From: Symbiodinium natans
Taxonomy: Eukaryota; Sar; Dinophyceae; Suessiales; Symbiodiniaceae
DNA: 64,000 nucleotides
Assembly: GCA_905221605.1 (NCBI GenBank)
Contig: CAJNDS010002440.1
Span: 1 to 64,000 of the forward strand
Reading direction: 5' to 3'
Below, piece after piece: positions 43,310-52,620 of this stretch (positions are counted from its first letter, which is position 1; the number at the start of each line of letters is the position of its first letter). The notes under the pieces were generated by a model. It was not told the origin of the DNA. It did no database searches and saw nothing but the letters and a program-made list of their open reading frames with translations. The position numbers were made by a program, and so were the translations under genes.

Positions 43310-43560
43310 CTTTCGTAAAGGCTTTGGTATACCCCGCGAAAAGGGTTTCTTAGGGGCTGAGTACCCTAGCCCAAAAAAGGTTAACCTTTTGAATTACAGT
43401 AGGATTATAGAAATCCCAAAAGGTTAAAGGTTACCTACTCAGCTACTCAGGTTTAAAAAGGCTACCCAAGTGGCCACTCGGCTCCCAATCAATGGAAGAC
43501 TGCACAGCAACAGAGCTGCCAACAGCAAGATCCTGACCTGAGTAGCCGCTGTCGTCGAGC
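43310..43560. other. Islet with intron-like repeats
   Basis: Contains AAAAGGTTAACCTTTTG and AAAAGGTTAAAGGTTACCTA, a local inverted/direct repeat, and AAAAAGGCTACCCAAGTGGCC. No gene recognised. Confidence 0.45.
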
Positions 43561-43583
43561 CTGTCGGGGCGAGCCAACCCCTA

Positions 43584-43722
43584 TTTGGAGGTTCATGGTA
43601 TTTAGTAACTGATTATAACTGCACTTTGAACCCAATTATCCCCCAGGTAACTACACTTAGGGGACTTATAATTGGGTTATAAGTACAGATATCATCAGTT
43701 ACTAAGTACCATGAACCTCCGA
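43584..43722. mobile_element. MITE family I
   Basis: TTTGGAGGTTCATGGTATTT and AAGTACCATGAACCTCCGAG ends; inner TTATAACTGCA..GGGTTATAAGTACAG. Confidence 0.8.
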
Positions 43723-43914
43723 GTACATTTGGGGATAGCTGCCTCTGGGCGCAGAGAAGCCATTGGCCCATGTGCCCGAATTGTGGATTATAGAACCCAA
43801 GGGCCTAATCCGAAAATGACAACCTCTTCCCAAGACCGGCGGAAGGGTTTTTGCCAAGGTGTGGCTCGGCCATGTTTCCTTGCAAAGGGGTGGCTCGGCC
43901 TTGGTTCTTGGTTC

Positions 43915-44395
43915 GGGGCTGCGAGTACTGTAAATTGCAGCATTGCAGAGGCTCCAAATTCTGGAAATAACAGCATTTGTGCGTTGCCAGAGCCCGCAAA
44001 TACTGTAAATCGCGGCATGTATGCGTTGTCAGGTGCTGCAAATACTGTAAACAGAGGTCGCAAATACTGTAACTAGCAGCATTTCCGAGTTTGCAGAGGC
44101 AGCAAATACTATAAGTAGCAGCATTTCTAATTTTCAGAGGCTGCAAATATGGCAAATAATTACAATTTGGAGGGAGTGCACATGCTGGAGGTTGAGGGCT
44201 TGATCTCGGCAAGCATAGGCGGCATTTCTGAGTGCTGCAAATACTGTAAATAGCAGCATCTGAGCGTTGCCAGAGCCTGCAAATGCTGTTAGTAACAGCA
44301 TTTCTGCGTGGTCAGAAGCTGCAAATAATGGAAATAGCAGCATTCGCACGTGTCCAGAGGTCGCAAATACTGTAATTAGCAGCATTTCCGAGCGC
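43915..44395. repeat. ~45-bp diverged tandem repeat (about 10 copies)
   Basis: Units follow GCAAATACTGTAAATAGCAG, CATTTCTGCG, TTGCCAGAGGCT. Copies differ at many positions and some are truncated. Open frames on both strands are repeat artefacts (AANTVN-type peptides). Confidence 0.88.
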
Positions 44396-44960
44396 AGCGC
44401 CTGCTCGCATCATGCGTTTGAAAAACGACTGTCGGCGTTAAATGGGAGGCGGCCTTAAAACAAGCCTGGGGGTTGGCAGCCCCCCCCCCCCATTTGCAAA
44501 CACAATGCTCGCATGATTGGTTCGTACGACTTAAACACCCCCTGCCCCATTTGCAAACACGATGCTCGCATGATGGGTTTCAGACAGAATGTGCTTTCAA
44601 AGCTTTGTGCGTCTAAAAAGAGCGGGGCGCAGCCCCCCCATTTGCAAACACAATGCTCGCATCATGCGATTGAAAAAAGACTGTACGGCTTAAAATGTGT
44701 AGCAGCCTGGGTTGGGGGGGCGCCCCCCCCCCCCCCCCCCCATTTGCAAACACAATGCTCGGCTGGCATGATGGGTTCGTACGTGATGGGTTCGTACGAC
44801 TTAAACCCCCTCATTTACAAACACGATGCTCGCATGATGGGTTTCAGAAAACGTATGTTTTCTGAAAGCTTCGCACGTCAAAATGCCGGGGTTCAACACG
44901 GAGCAAGGAACATATGTTCTGTGAAGAAAGCTTCGCACGTCTAAAAAGAGCGGGGTTCAA
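44396..44960. repeat. Second cluster related to the 1-860 repeat
   Basis: Five or more copies of CCATTTGCAAACACAATGCT with CGCATGATGGGTT and CAGCCCCCCC elements, diverged from the 1-860 units in the middle part (TTCGTACGACTTAAA, TTTTCTGAAAGCTTCGCACG). Confidence 0.85.
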
Positions 44961-44974
44961 CACGGAGCAAAGTC

Positions 44975-45240
44975 CAGCCAAGCCAATTCGAGGCGAGCCA
45001 AGCCCCAACCAAGCGAGCTAACCATGCCAAGGCCGTGCCTAGCAAGCCAACTTCAGCTCAGCGAGGCAAGCCCGAGGCGAGGAAAGCCGAGCCGAGCCGA
45101 GCCGAGAAAAGCCAAGCCAAGCCGAGCCAAGCCGAGCCGAGAAAAGCCAAGCCGAGCAAAGCCGAGCCAAGCCGAGACGAGCCAGCCAAGCCAAAGCCAA
45201 GCCACACCTTTGCAGGGGGACAGGCCGGAGCCACACCTTT
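44975..45240. repeat. (AGCCA/AGCCG)n pentanucleotide repeat
   Basis: Imperfect AGCCR repeat with AAAA interruptions; the tail reads CCACACCTTTGCA twice (45207 and 45231). CACCTTTGC-like words also occur near 43860. Not coding. Confidence 0.85.
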
Positions 45241-45790
45241 GCAATAAAAAAAACCCTGGGCCCCCCAAGACGAGCCGCCCTAAACCCTAGACCTTAAAAC
45301 CCAACACCCCGAAGACGAGCCTTAGAAACCCGTTGCCGGCACGGAATTCCCGCACATGGAACACGTGCGCTCTTGGCAGCGAGATCTTGCACAACTTCCT
45401 GATGCTCGGAATGGCTTACGGATTCAGGGTTCAGGGTTTGGGGCTCAGGGTTTGGGCTTTAGGGTTTAGGGTTTCGGCAGAGTTCAGGGTTTGGGGTTTA
45501 GGGTTTGCAGGAAACAGGGTATGGGGTGTTTGGGGGTTTGGGGTTTAAGGATATCTGACTCTTCTTGGCGCCCCTTTGGAACACAATTCTTATGGTCCCC
45601 AAAAAATAACAACTTGTCACCCTAAACCCTAAACCCTAAACCCCAAACCCTAAACCCAAAACAGTTTTTAAAATTACGGCCTCTCGGGTGCCCTCCATAA
45701 TCCGTAAACTGGATTAGTATATACCTTTTTCGGTAGAAGAAGCGATAGTAGGAACCAATAATTTTGAGAAATCAACATCTGCAGCTTTGA

Positions 45791-45905
45791 CCCTAAACCC
45801 TAAACCCTAAACCCTAAACCCTAAACCCTAAACCCTAAACCCTAAACCCTAAACCCTAAACCCTAAACCCTAAACCCTAAACCCTAAACCCTAAACCCTA
45901 AACCC
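45791..45905 (-). repeat. CCCTAAA array (~16 units)
   Basis: Perfect over the whole length with sharp edges. Confidence 0.95.
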
Positions 45906-46329
45906 CAAGAGTGCTCAAGCACCGTCTAGGCTCATGGTCCAGTCTGCAGCTGGATAGTTCGGACCTCAGGTTTGGCCCCAGAAGAAAAGCCCCACTGAAA
46001 GTATTCTTCAGTATCCCTAAACCCTAAACCCTCAGCCCTAAACCCTCTTAAACCCTCGCCTCTTAAACCCTCATGAGCCCTCTGGAACCGTCTTAAACAA
46101 CCCCAAACCCTAAACCCTAAACCCTAAAAACCCTAAACCCTAAACCCCAATAAGGGAAAAACACACAAACATTTCCCAAAAGGGTTTGGGGACTTTCCAC
46201 GCAATCTCCATTGACTGTGCATGGCCCGGACACAGACCACACCTAGGCAACGAGCGCGCGCACTCCCTACTACGGTTTAGGGTTTGGGGTTTGGGGTTTG
46301 GGGTTTGGGGTTTAGGGTTTGGGGTTTAG

Positions 46330-46775
46330 GGTCCGCCGACCCTGGCAGCGTGTTGGATGGGCAAAGGAGGTGAAAACCTCCCTCTTTCCTGGCCCCCCAA
46401 AACACAGGGGGGGGGGTAGGGGGGGGTACGGGCAGCTTTTCCATGGACGGCCAGGCCACCCACACCGCATAAACTCACGGACTATGGGCGGTTTCGCACT
46501 TTGCCCACCAACACCCCCCCCTCCCCCCCCCCCCAACCCCCCCCACCCCCCCCCACCCCCCCCCACCCCCCCCCCCCCCACCCCCCCCCCCCCCCCCACC
46601 CTCCCCCCCCCCCCCCCCCCCCCCCAACCCCCCCACCCCCCCCTCCCCCCCCCCACCCCCCCCCCCCCCCCCCCCACCCCCTACCCCCCCCCTGCCCTCC
46701 CAACGTTTCACAGAGGCTCAAACAAGGCATCCTTTGAGCTGACGAGCGCAACTATGGCACGCCCGTGGTCCGACG
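46330..46775. repeat. Dispersed repeat with poly-C core (copy 2)
   Basis: Same block order as 6530-6870. The C-rich core (46514-46690) is about twice as long here, with an A every 5-12 bases. The flank GGTTTGGGGTTTGGGG (46275-46320) is telomere-like in both copies' surroundings. Confidence 0.75.
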
Positions 46776-46799
46776 CTGTTAGGCGCCAGCCCTGCTTTA

Positions 46800-47270
46800 G
46801 CTACCCCGAAGGGCGCATGTGCCGCTGACCCGGTTGGCTCCCCAACATCCGCTCCAAACGCGGCTCCCGAAGGGCATCATGTTTCAGGTACAATTTTTAT
46901 CGCGAAAAACGCGCTATTTCCCACCGAATTTGGGCTCCTGGACGCATTTTTTGGGCGCCCCATGGGGGGTCCCAAAAACGACCCCGGAGAGCATCGTCGA
47001 CTCTCTTTTTCAACTTTGGCCAAATACGCGTTGTTGATGTTTTTTGGGTGGCATTGGCCACCCCAAAGGACCCCCACAAGAGCGCGCATCATGAGCATCA
47101 GCGGGTTGGGTTTTGGGTTTCGGATGCGGCTGAGAGCTTGGAAAACACAGAAATCGCTGTAAATACCGTGGTTGTCGTTACGGACATTTCCGTTTTGAGG
47201 CCGGCATATGCCCCTATAAGCCACGCATGCCTGGAGGCCGGAGCCGCTGATGCTCATGATGCGCGGCCGG
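46800..47270. other. GC-rich segment with hairpins
   Basis: Contains TTTTTTGGGCGCCCC..GGGGGGTCCCAAAAA (46946-46978), TTTTTGGGTGGCA..CCACCCCAAA (47041-47068), and GCGCATCATGAGCATCAGCG (47084) against its reverse complement (47245-47264). No telomeric repeats and no recognised gene. Confidence 0.65.
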
Positions 47271-47277
47271 GCGATGG

Positions 47278-47668
47278 GCCAGGGTGCGCATCATCGAGGC
47301 TTCGTTTCTCTTTGGGGACCCGGGGGGCGAGCATCAGCAGCATCAGTGGCTCCGGAAAGGGTTTCGGGCGGCAGGATTTCGAAGGATGCTGGCATAACTC
47401 CATAACATGGCACTCGACATGCGAGCACACGCGCGCGCGCGCCCGCCCGCGCGCGTGGCGCAGCGCCGCGCGCGCGGAAAACGCACCAGTTCCCGCGCGC
47501 GCGCGCGCGCGCGCGCGTGCGCGCATGGCGAGTGCCATGTTACTGAGTTATGCCAGCATCCTTCGAAATCCTGCCGCCCGAAACCCTTTCCAGAGCCGCT
47601 GATGCTGCTGATGCTCGCCCCCCGGGCCCCCAAAGAGAAACGAAGCCTCGATGATGCGCACCCTGGCC
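47278..47668. repeat. ~390-bp palindrome
   Basis: Left arm 47278-47430 and right arm 47510-47668 are near-perfect inverted repeats (for example CATCATCGAGGCTTCGTTTC against GAAACGAAGCCTCGATGATG; TTCGAAGGATGCTGGCATAA against TTATGCCAGCATCCTTCGAA). The spacer is an alternating CG-rich tract. ORFs on both strands mirror each other and are not genes. Confidence 0.9.
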
Positions 47669-47699
47669 CCCAACAACAAGAGTAAGGTGCTGACGATCA

Positions 47700-47907
47700 T
47701 GCACATGAACACCTCCACGGTGTTTGCGAACGTGAAAACTGTACATGCACACATTTCCACAGTGTGGCCATGCACCTCCACGGTGTTTCTGAACATGAAC
47801 ACCTCCACGGTGTTTGCGAACGTGAAAACTGTACATGCACACTTCCACAGTGTGGCCATGCACCTCCACGGTGTTTATGAACATGAACAACTCCACGGTG
47901 TTTGCCC
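47700..47907. repeat. ~88-bp tandem repeat (2.3 copies)
   Basis: AACACCTCCACGGTGTTTGC, GTGAAAACTGTACATGCACA, TTCCACAGTGTGGCCATGCA and CCTCCACGGTGTTT repeat with two small differences. CTCCACGGTG is a recurrent word with ACC..GGT symmetry. Confidence 0.9.
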
Positions 47908-48054
47908 GGTGTTTGTTTTGTTGTTGTTGTGGTTGTGTTTGTTGTTGTTGTTGTTGTTGTTGTGTTGTTGTTGTGTGTTGTTGCTGTTGGTGTTGCTGCT
48001 GTGCTGTGTTGTTGCTGTTGTTGTTGTGGTTGTTGTTGTTGCTGTTGTTGCTGC

Positions 48055-48085
<31 letters not shown>

Positions 48086-48586
48086 GGTGTTATTGTCGTT
48101 GTTGTTGTTGTTGTTATCATAGTTGTTTCCGTTGTCGTTGTTGTTGTGTTGTGTGTTGTTGCTGTTGTTGTTGTTGTTGTTGTTGTGTGTTGTTGTGTGT
48201 TGTTGTGTGTTGTTGTGTGTGTTCTTGTGTTTTTGTGTGGGTTTTGTTGTTTGTGTTGTTGTTTGTTGTTGTGTTGTTGTGTTGTTGTTGTTGTTTTTGT
48301 TGTTGTTGTGTTGTTGTTGTTGTGTGGTGTGTTGTGTGTGTTGTGGTTGTTGTTGTTTTGTTGTTGTTTGTTGGTTGTTTGTGTTGTGTTGTTGTTGTTG
48401 TTGTTGTTGTTGTTTGTTGTGTTGTTTGTTGTTGTTGTTGTTGTTGTGTGTGTTGTTTTGTTTGTTGTTGTTGTTGTGTTGTGTGGTTGTGTGTTGTGTT
48501 GTTGTTGTTGTGTTGTTGTTGTGTTGTTGTTGTGTTGTTGTTGTGTTGTTGTGTGTTGTTGTTGTGTTGTTGTTGTGTTGTTGTTG

Positions 48587-48674
<88 letters not shown>

Positions 48675-48690
48675 GCTGCTGTGCTTGCTG
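47908..48690. repeat. GTT/TTG-type microsatellite, ~780 bp
   Basis: GTTGTT tracts interrupted by GTGTT, GCT and TTT; purest at 48591-48676. All six frames stay largely open as single-residue runs (C, V, L, or Q/N/T on the minus strand), so the long ORFs here are artefacts. Confidence 0.93.
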
Positions 48691-49067
48691 CCGTTGTCCT
48701 GCTGCTGGTGGGCGTGCCCGGCTGTGGGCGTGCCCGGCTGTGGGCGACAGCCCGTTAGATTTAGGGTTTGGAGTTTGGGGCTTAAGGTGTCCGAGACCCG
48801 ATAGCAAGACTGCTGTCCACTGCTTCACGTACATAGTAGCACAGACAAGAATGCGAGGGCCCTCATCCAGAACAAGGAAACACATACCCTAAACCCTAAA
48901 CCCTAAACCCTAAACCCTAAAGCCTTAACATGTGGTGGACAAAGGTCCTCTGGCAAGGAGGTGCCAAGTCTTGAGGAACAGCAACCTGCTGTGGTTCAGG
49001 GTTCGGTTTGTTTGGGGGTTTGGGGTTGAACCTTAAACCCTAAATCCTAAACCCTAAACCCTACACC

Positions 49068-51665
49068 CTAAACCCTAAGCCCAGACGCCTCCAGGAAACT
49101 TGGTGCTGTTCGAGTCATGGTTGTTCTTGTCGTGCTGGTTCGGGTTGTCAGGGTTGTGAGCGTCGTAGTTCTTGTTGTGCCGTTTGCCTTCCGGTAGACG
49201 TCCAACGTGGGCGGGTGGGTGTACAAACTGTCGTAGCAGTTGTTGATGTCGTCTCTCGTGTTGCAGGCGACTCCACCCAAGCACAGCTCGCCGGGCTGTG
49301 CGCTCCGGCAGTCTGCGAGCGATGCTTCTCCGTCGCGAGGGCAATCCACGACTGGCACCGGGGCTAGTGGCAAACCATCGAAGCATGAGGGCAATGGCTC
49401 AACACACAGTTCCCAACCCCTTTTGTTTGTAACGCCATCTGATGACCAAAGAACATCCGTCCAGAGGACGAAAGAGTCACCAGCCTGAAGCATATTGCGC
49501 GTGCTGTCAACTCCTGGGACACCTGAGTACTTTGTACCGTTGATCGTGAGAAAGTCAAACCCTGCTTCGGTGGCAAAGTCCACCACACGCAGCACGGACG
49601 GCTTTGGCAAAGAGATGTTGCAGTGCTGATGGTAGCCGTAGCCAGAGGGCCAGTTGGGACTGCTAATGCAAAGGCCGTCGACAGAACAATCACCTGCAAC
49701 TCGCCATATACCTCCGTCCCGGTCTATCTGTCCGAAGGTAGTTGTTTTTGTCGTGCTGGTCACAGTGGTGCTTGTTCGGGTTGTCATAGTTGCCGACGTA
49801 CTGGTTCTTGTTGTGCCATTGGCCTTGCGGTAGACATCCAACTTGGGCGGGTAAGTGTGCAAGCTGTCATAACAATTGTTGATGTCGTCTCTCGTGTTGC
49901 ATGAGACTCCACCCAAGCACAGCTCGCCGGGCTGTGCGCTCCGGCAGTCTGCGAGCGATGCTTCTCCGTCGCGAGGGCAATCCACGACTGGCACCGGGGC
50001 TAGTGGCAAACCATCGAAGCATGAGGGCAATGGCTCAACACACAGTTCCCAACCCCTTTTGTTTGTAACGCCATCTGATGACCAAAGAACATCCGTCCAG
50101 AGGACGAAAGAGTCACCAGCCTGAAGCATATTGCGCGTGCTGTCAACTCCTGGGACACCTGAGTACTTTGTACCGTTGATCGTGAGAAAGTCAAACCCTG
50201 CTTCGGTGGCAAAGTCCACCACACGCAGCACGGACGGCTTTGGCAAAGAGATGTTGCAGTGCTGATGGTAGCCGTAGCCAGAGGGCCAGTTGGGACTGCT
50301 AATGCAAAGGCCGTCGACAGAACAATCACCTGCAACTCGCCATATACCTCCGTCCCGGTCTATCTGTCCGAAGGTAGTTGTTTTTGTCGTGCTGGTCACA
50401 GTGGTGCTTGTTCGGGTTGTCATAGTTGCCGACGTACTGGTTCTTGTTGTGCCATTGGCCTTGCGGTAGACATCCAACTTGGGCGGGTAAGTGTGCAAGC
50501 TGTCATAACAATTGTTGATGTCGTCTCTCGTGTTGCATGAGACTCCACCCAAGCACAGCTCGCCGGGCTGTGCGCTCCGGCAGTCTGCGAGCGATGCTTC
50601 TCCGTCGCGAGGGCAATCCACGACCGGCACCGGGGCTAGTGGCAAACCATCGAAGCATGAGGGCAATGGCTCAACACACAGTTCCCAACCCCTTTTGTTT
50701 GTAATGCCATCTGATGACCAGAGAACATCCGTCCAGAGGACGAAAGAGTCACCAGCCTGAAGCATATTGCGCGTGCTGTCAACTCCTGGGACACCTGAGT
50801 ACTTTGTACCGTTGATCGTGAGAAAGTCAAACCCTGCTTCGGTGGCAAAGTCCACCACACGCAGCACGGACGGCTTTGGCAAAGAGATGTTGCAGTGCTG
50901 ATGGTAGCCGTAGCCAGAGGGCCAGTTGGGACTGCTAATGCAAAGGCCGTCGACAGAACAATCACCTGCAACTCGCCATATACCTCCGTCCCGGTCTATC
51001 TGTCCGAAGGTAGTTGTTTTTGTCGTGCTGGTCATAGTGGTGCTAGTTGCTGTCGTACTGGTTCTTGCTGTGCCATACGCCTTGCGGTAGACATCCAACG
51101 TGGGCGGGTGAGTGCGCAAGCTGTCATAACAATTGTTGATGTCGTCTCTCGTGTTGCAGGCGGCTCCACCCAAGCACAGCTCGCCGGGCTGTGCGCTTCG
51201 GCAGTCTGCGAGCGATGCTTCTCCGTCGCGAGGGCAATCCGCGACCGGCACCGGGGCTAGTGGCAAACCATCGAAGCATGAGGGCAATGGTTCAACACAC
51301 AGTTCCCAACCGCTGTCACCTGTATCGTAGTCTGATGACCAGACAACGTCCGTCCAGAGAATGAACGACTCGCCAGCCTTCAGCACATTCCGCGCGCTCC
51401 CACTTCCTGACCTACCCGAGTACTTTGTACCATTGATCGTGAGAAAGTCAAACCCTGCTTCGGTGGCAAAGTTCACCACACGAAGCACGGACGGCTTTGG
51501 CAAGGAGATGTTGCAGTGCTGACTGTTGCCATAGTTGAAGGGGTAGTTCGGACTGCGAATGCACGGACCATTGGTAGAGCAGTCGCCCACGGGGCCCCAT
51601 GGGACACTGGCGACTCCTGTGCTTCTCCGAAGGGCTTTTGTTCGGTTTCGGGGCTGGAGATTCAA
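49068..51665 (-). CDS. Four-unit CUB-like repeat protein
   Basis: An 865-codon uninterrupted frame with four units. Each has a CUB-like domain (CISSPNWPSGYG, CNISLPKPS, VVDFATEAGFDFLTING, SG, LWTDVLWSS, GWELCVEP), a Cys-rich segment (SCFDGLPL, DCPRDGE, ADCRSAQPGELCLGG, CNTRDDINNCYDSL) and a Thr/Ser-rich linker suited to O-glycosylation. Units begin near residues 27, 221, 433 and 645. N-[IG]-[ST] sites (NISL, NGTK, NGTT) fit a secreted or surface protein; CUB domains usually mediate extracellular binding. The frame lacks a signal peptide at its first ATG and its last residues are encoded by telomeric repeat, so both true ends probably lie in other exons or are lost. Units 2-4 are nearly identical 636-bp DNA repeats. 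Confidence 0.8.
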   Translation of the reverse strand: MNLQPRNRTKALRRSTGVASVPWGPVGDCSTNGPCIRSPNYPFNYGNSQHCNISLPKPSVLRVVNFATEAGFDFLTINGTKYSGRSGSGSARNVLKAGESFILWTDVVWSSDYDTGDSGWELCVEPLPSCFDGLPLAPVPVADCPRDGEASLADCRSAQPGELCLGGAACNTRDDINNCYDSLRTHPPTLDVYRKAYGTARTSTTATSTTMTSTTKTTTFGQIDRDGGIWRVAGDCSVDGLCISSPNWPSGYGYHQHCNISLPKPSVLRVVDFATEAGFDFLTINGTKYSGVPGVDSTRNMLQAGDSFVLWTDVLWSSDGITNKRGWELCVEPLPSCFDGLPLAPVPVVDCPRDGEASLADCRSAQPGELCLGGVSCNTRDDINNCYDSLHTYPPKLDVYRKANGTTRTSTSATMTTRTSTTVTSTTKTTTFGQIDRDGGIWRVAGDCSVDGLCISSPNWPSGYGYHQHCNISLPKPSVLRVVDFATEAGFDFLTINGTKYSGVPGVDSTRNMLQAGDSFVLWTDVLWSSDGVTNKRGWELCVEPLPSCFDGLPLAPVPVVDCPRDGEASLADCRSAQPGELCLGGVSCNTRDDINNCYDSLHTYPPKLDVYRKANGTTRTSTSATMTTRTSTTVTSTTKTTTFGQIDRDGGIWRVAGDCSVDGLCISSPNWPSGYGYHQHCNISLPKPSVLRVVDFATEAGFDFLTINGTKYSGVPGVDSTRNMLQAGDSFVLWTDVLWSSDGVTNKRGWELCVEPLPSCFDGLPLAPVPVVDCPRDGEASLADCRSAQPGELCLGGVACNTRDDINNCYDSLYTHPPTLDVYRKANGTTRTTTLTTLTTRTSTTRTTMTRTAPSFLEASGLRV
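49100..51007. repeat. 636-bp coding tandem repeat
   Basis: Three copies with period 636 bp (for example the same block at 49364, 50000 and 50636). The middle two look almost base-identical; the C-terminal copy differs mainly in the linker. The first unit of the protein (51008-51630) is clearly diverged. Confidence 0.9.
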
Positions 51666-51725
51666 GCGTTTAGGGTGTATAGTGCTCGATATAGGGTGTT
51701 GGGTTTAATTAATTAGAGGTTTAAG

Positions 51726-51826
51726 TTGGGATGTTCCCCCTTCTACAAACAGTCCTTAAGAGGGATTCTAGTACCTCCAAGGATCATCTCTTTTAAGGCC
51801 TGTTACTTTAAGGGGGAACATCCCAA
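51726..51826. mobile_element. MITE, family III
   Basis: TTGGGATGTTCCCCCTT and AAGGGGGAACATCCCAA are perfect inverted ends; ACAGTCCTTAAGAGGGAT inside. It lies just upstream of the CUB ORF. Confidence 0.8.
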
Positions 51827-51936
51827 GGTTTTGGGCTTGGGCTTTAGGGTTCTAGCCCCACTAAACCCTAAACCCTAAACCCTAAACTCCTTGCCGGTGC
51901 ACGGACCCAGCTGCTTCTGCCAGGTGTCGTTGCCTA

Positions 51937-52125
51937 CTGGGAGGTTCAGGGTACTTGGAAGCCCAGTATAAGTGTAGGGTTTAGGGTTTAGGGCTTAGGG
52001 CTTAGGGCTTAGGGTTTAGGGTTTAGGGTTTAGGGTTTAGGGCTTAGGTTTTAGGGTTTAGGGTTTAGATAATTGGGGTAGAAGAACAGTTATAATCGGG
52101 TTACTAAGTACCGTGAACCTCCAAG
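51937..52125. mobile_element. MITE family I with TTTAGGG array inside
   Basis: Ends TGGGAGGTTCAGGGTACTT and AAGTACCGTGAACCTCCAAG. After CCCAGTATAAGTGTA the element is interrupted by ~95 bp of TTTAGGG/GGGCTTA units (51976-52070), then resumes with TAATTGGGGTAGAAGAACAG. Confidence 0.75.
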
Positions 52126-52544
52126 TCGGATGTCTTCGAGGCTTGCAGTGGGATGGCCTTAATTATGGCAAAGGGCTTCCGTTGTAGGGTTTAGGGTTTA
52201 GGGTTTTTGCAGAGCTTGAGGTGAAAGCGGGGGGGAGGGAGGTCCGAGCTTTTGGCACCAACCCCGACAAGGGCCTTCGTTCAGCCGGATTCCCCAAACT
52301 CTGGTGCCTTTTGGGCCTGGGGTGTCCTTGTTCTAAGGTGCTCTACTTTCTGGGGCCCCAAAAAAGAACACAATTTAGAGAAGCCCAAAAACCCTAAACC
52401 GAAAACCCTGAACCCTAAACCCTTTTTCGGCTTACTTTAGTGCTGCCAATGAAATTAAGGTTTACTTCCTGGAGTTTCCGGGCACCAACGGAAGCTCGAC
52501 CCATGCGAAACCGTGCCTCAAAGCCCTGCGGTCCCTAAGAATTC

Positions 52545-52620
52545 GTTTAGGGTTTAGGGTTTAGGGTTTAGGGTTTGGGGTTTGGGGTTTGGAGTTTGGG
52601 GTTTGGGGTTTAGGGGCTCT
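52545..52620 (+). repeat. TTTAGGG then TTTGGGG array
   Basis: Four TTTAGGG units then five TTTGGGG-like units. The stretches 52130-52540 and 52620-53450 hold short telomeric fragments and islets without recognised genes. Confidence 0.88.

Noticed and set aside
45024-45290. ORF rich in KPSRAKPS
   Set aside because: Translation of the AGCCA/AGCCG repeat.
47278-47668. Possible inverted pair of genes
   Set aside because: ORFs on both strands are mirror images produced by the palindrome itself.
47651-48892. ORFs of 200-413 codons on both strands over the GTT array
   Set aside because: They translate a trinucleotide-type microsatellite; every frame is open as Cys, Val, Leu or Gln/Asn/Thr runs.
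49240-51330. Plus-strand ORFs opposite the CUB gene, repeated three times
   Set aside because: Shadows of the minus-strand 636-bp coding repeat; the minus frame carries the CUB motifs and the long uninterrupted reading.
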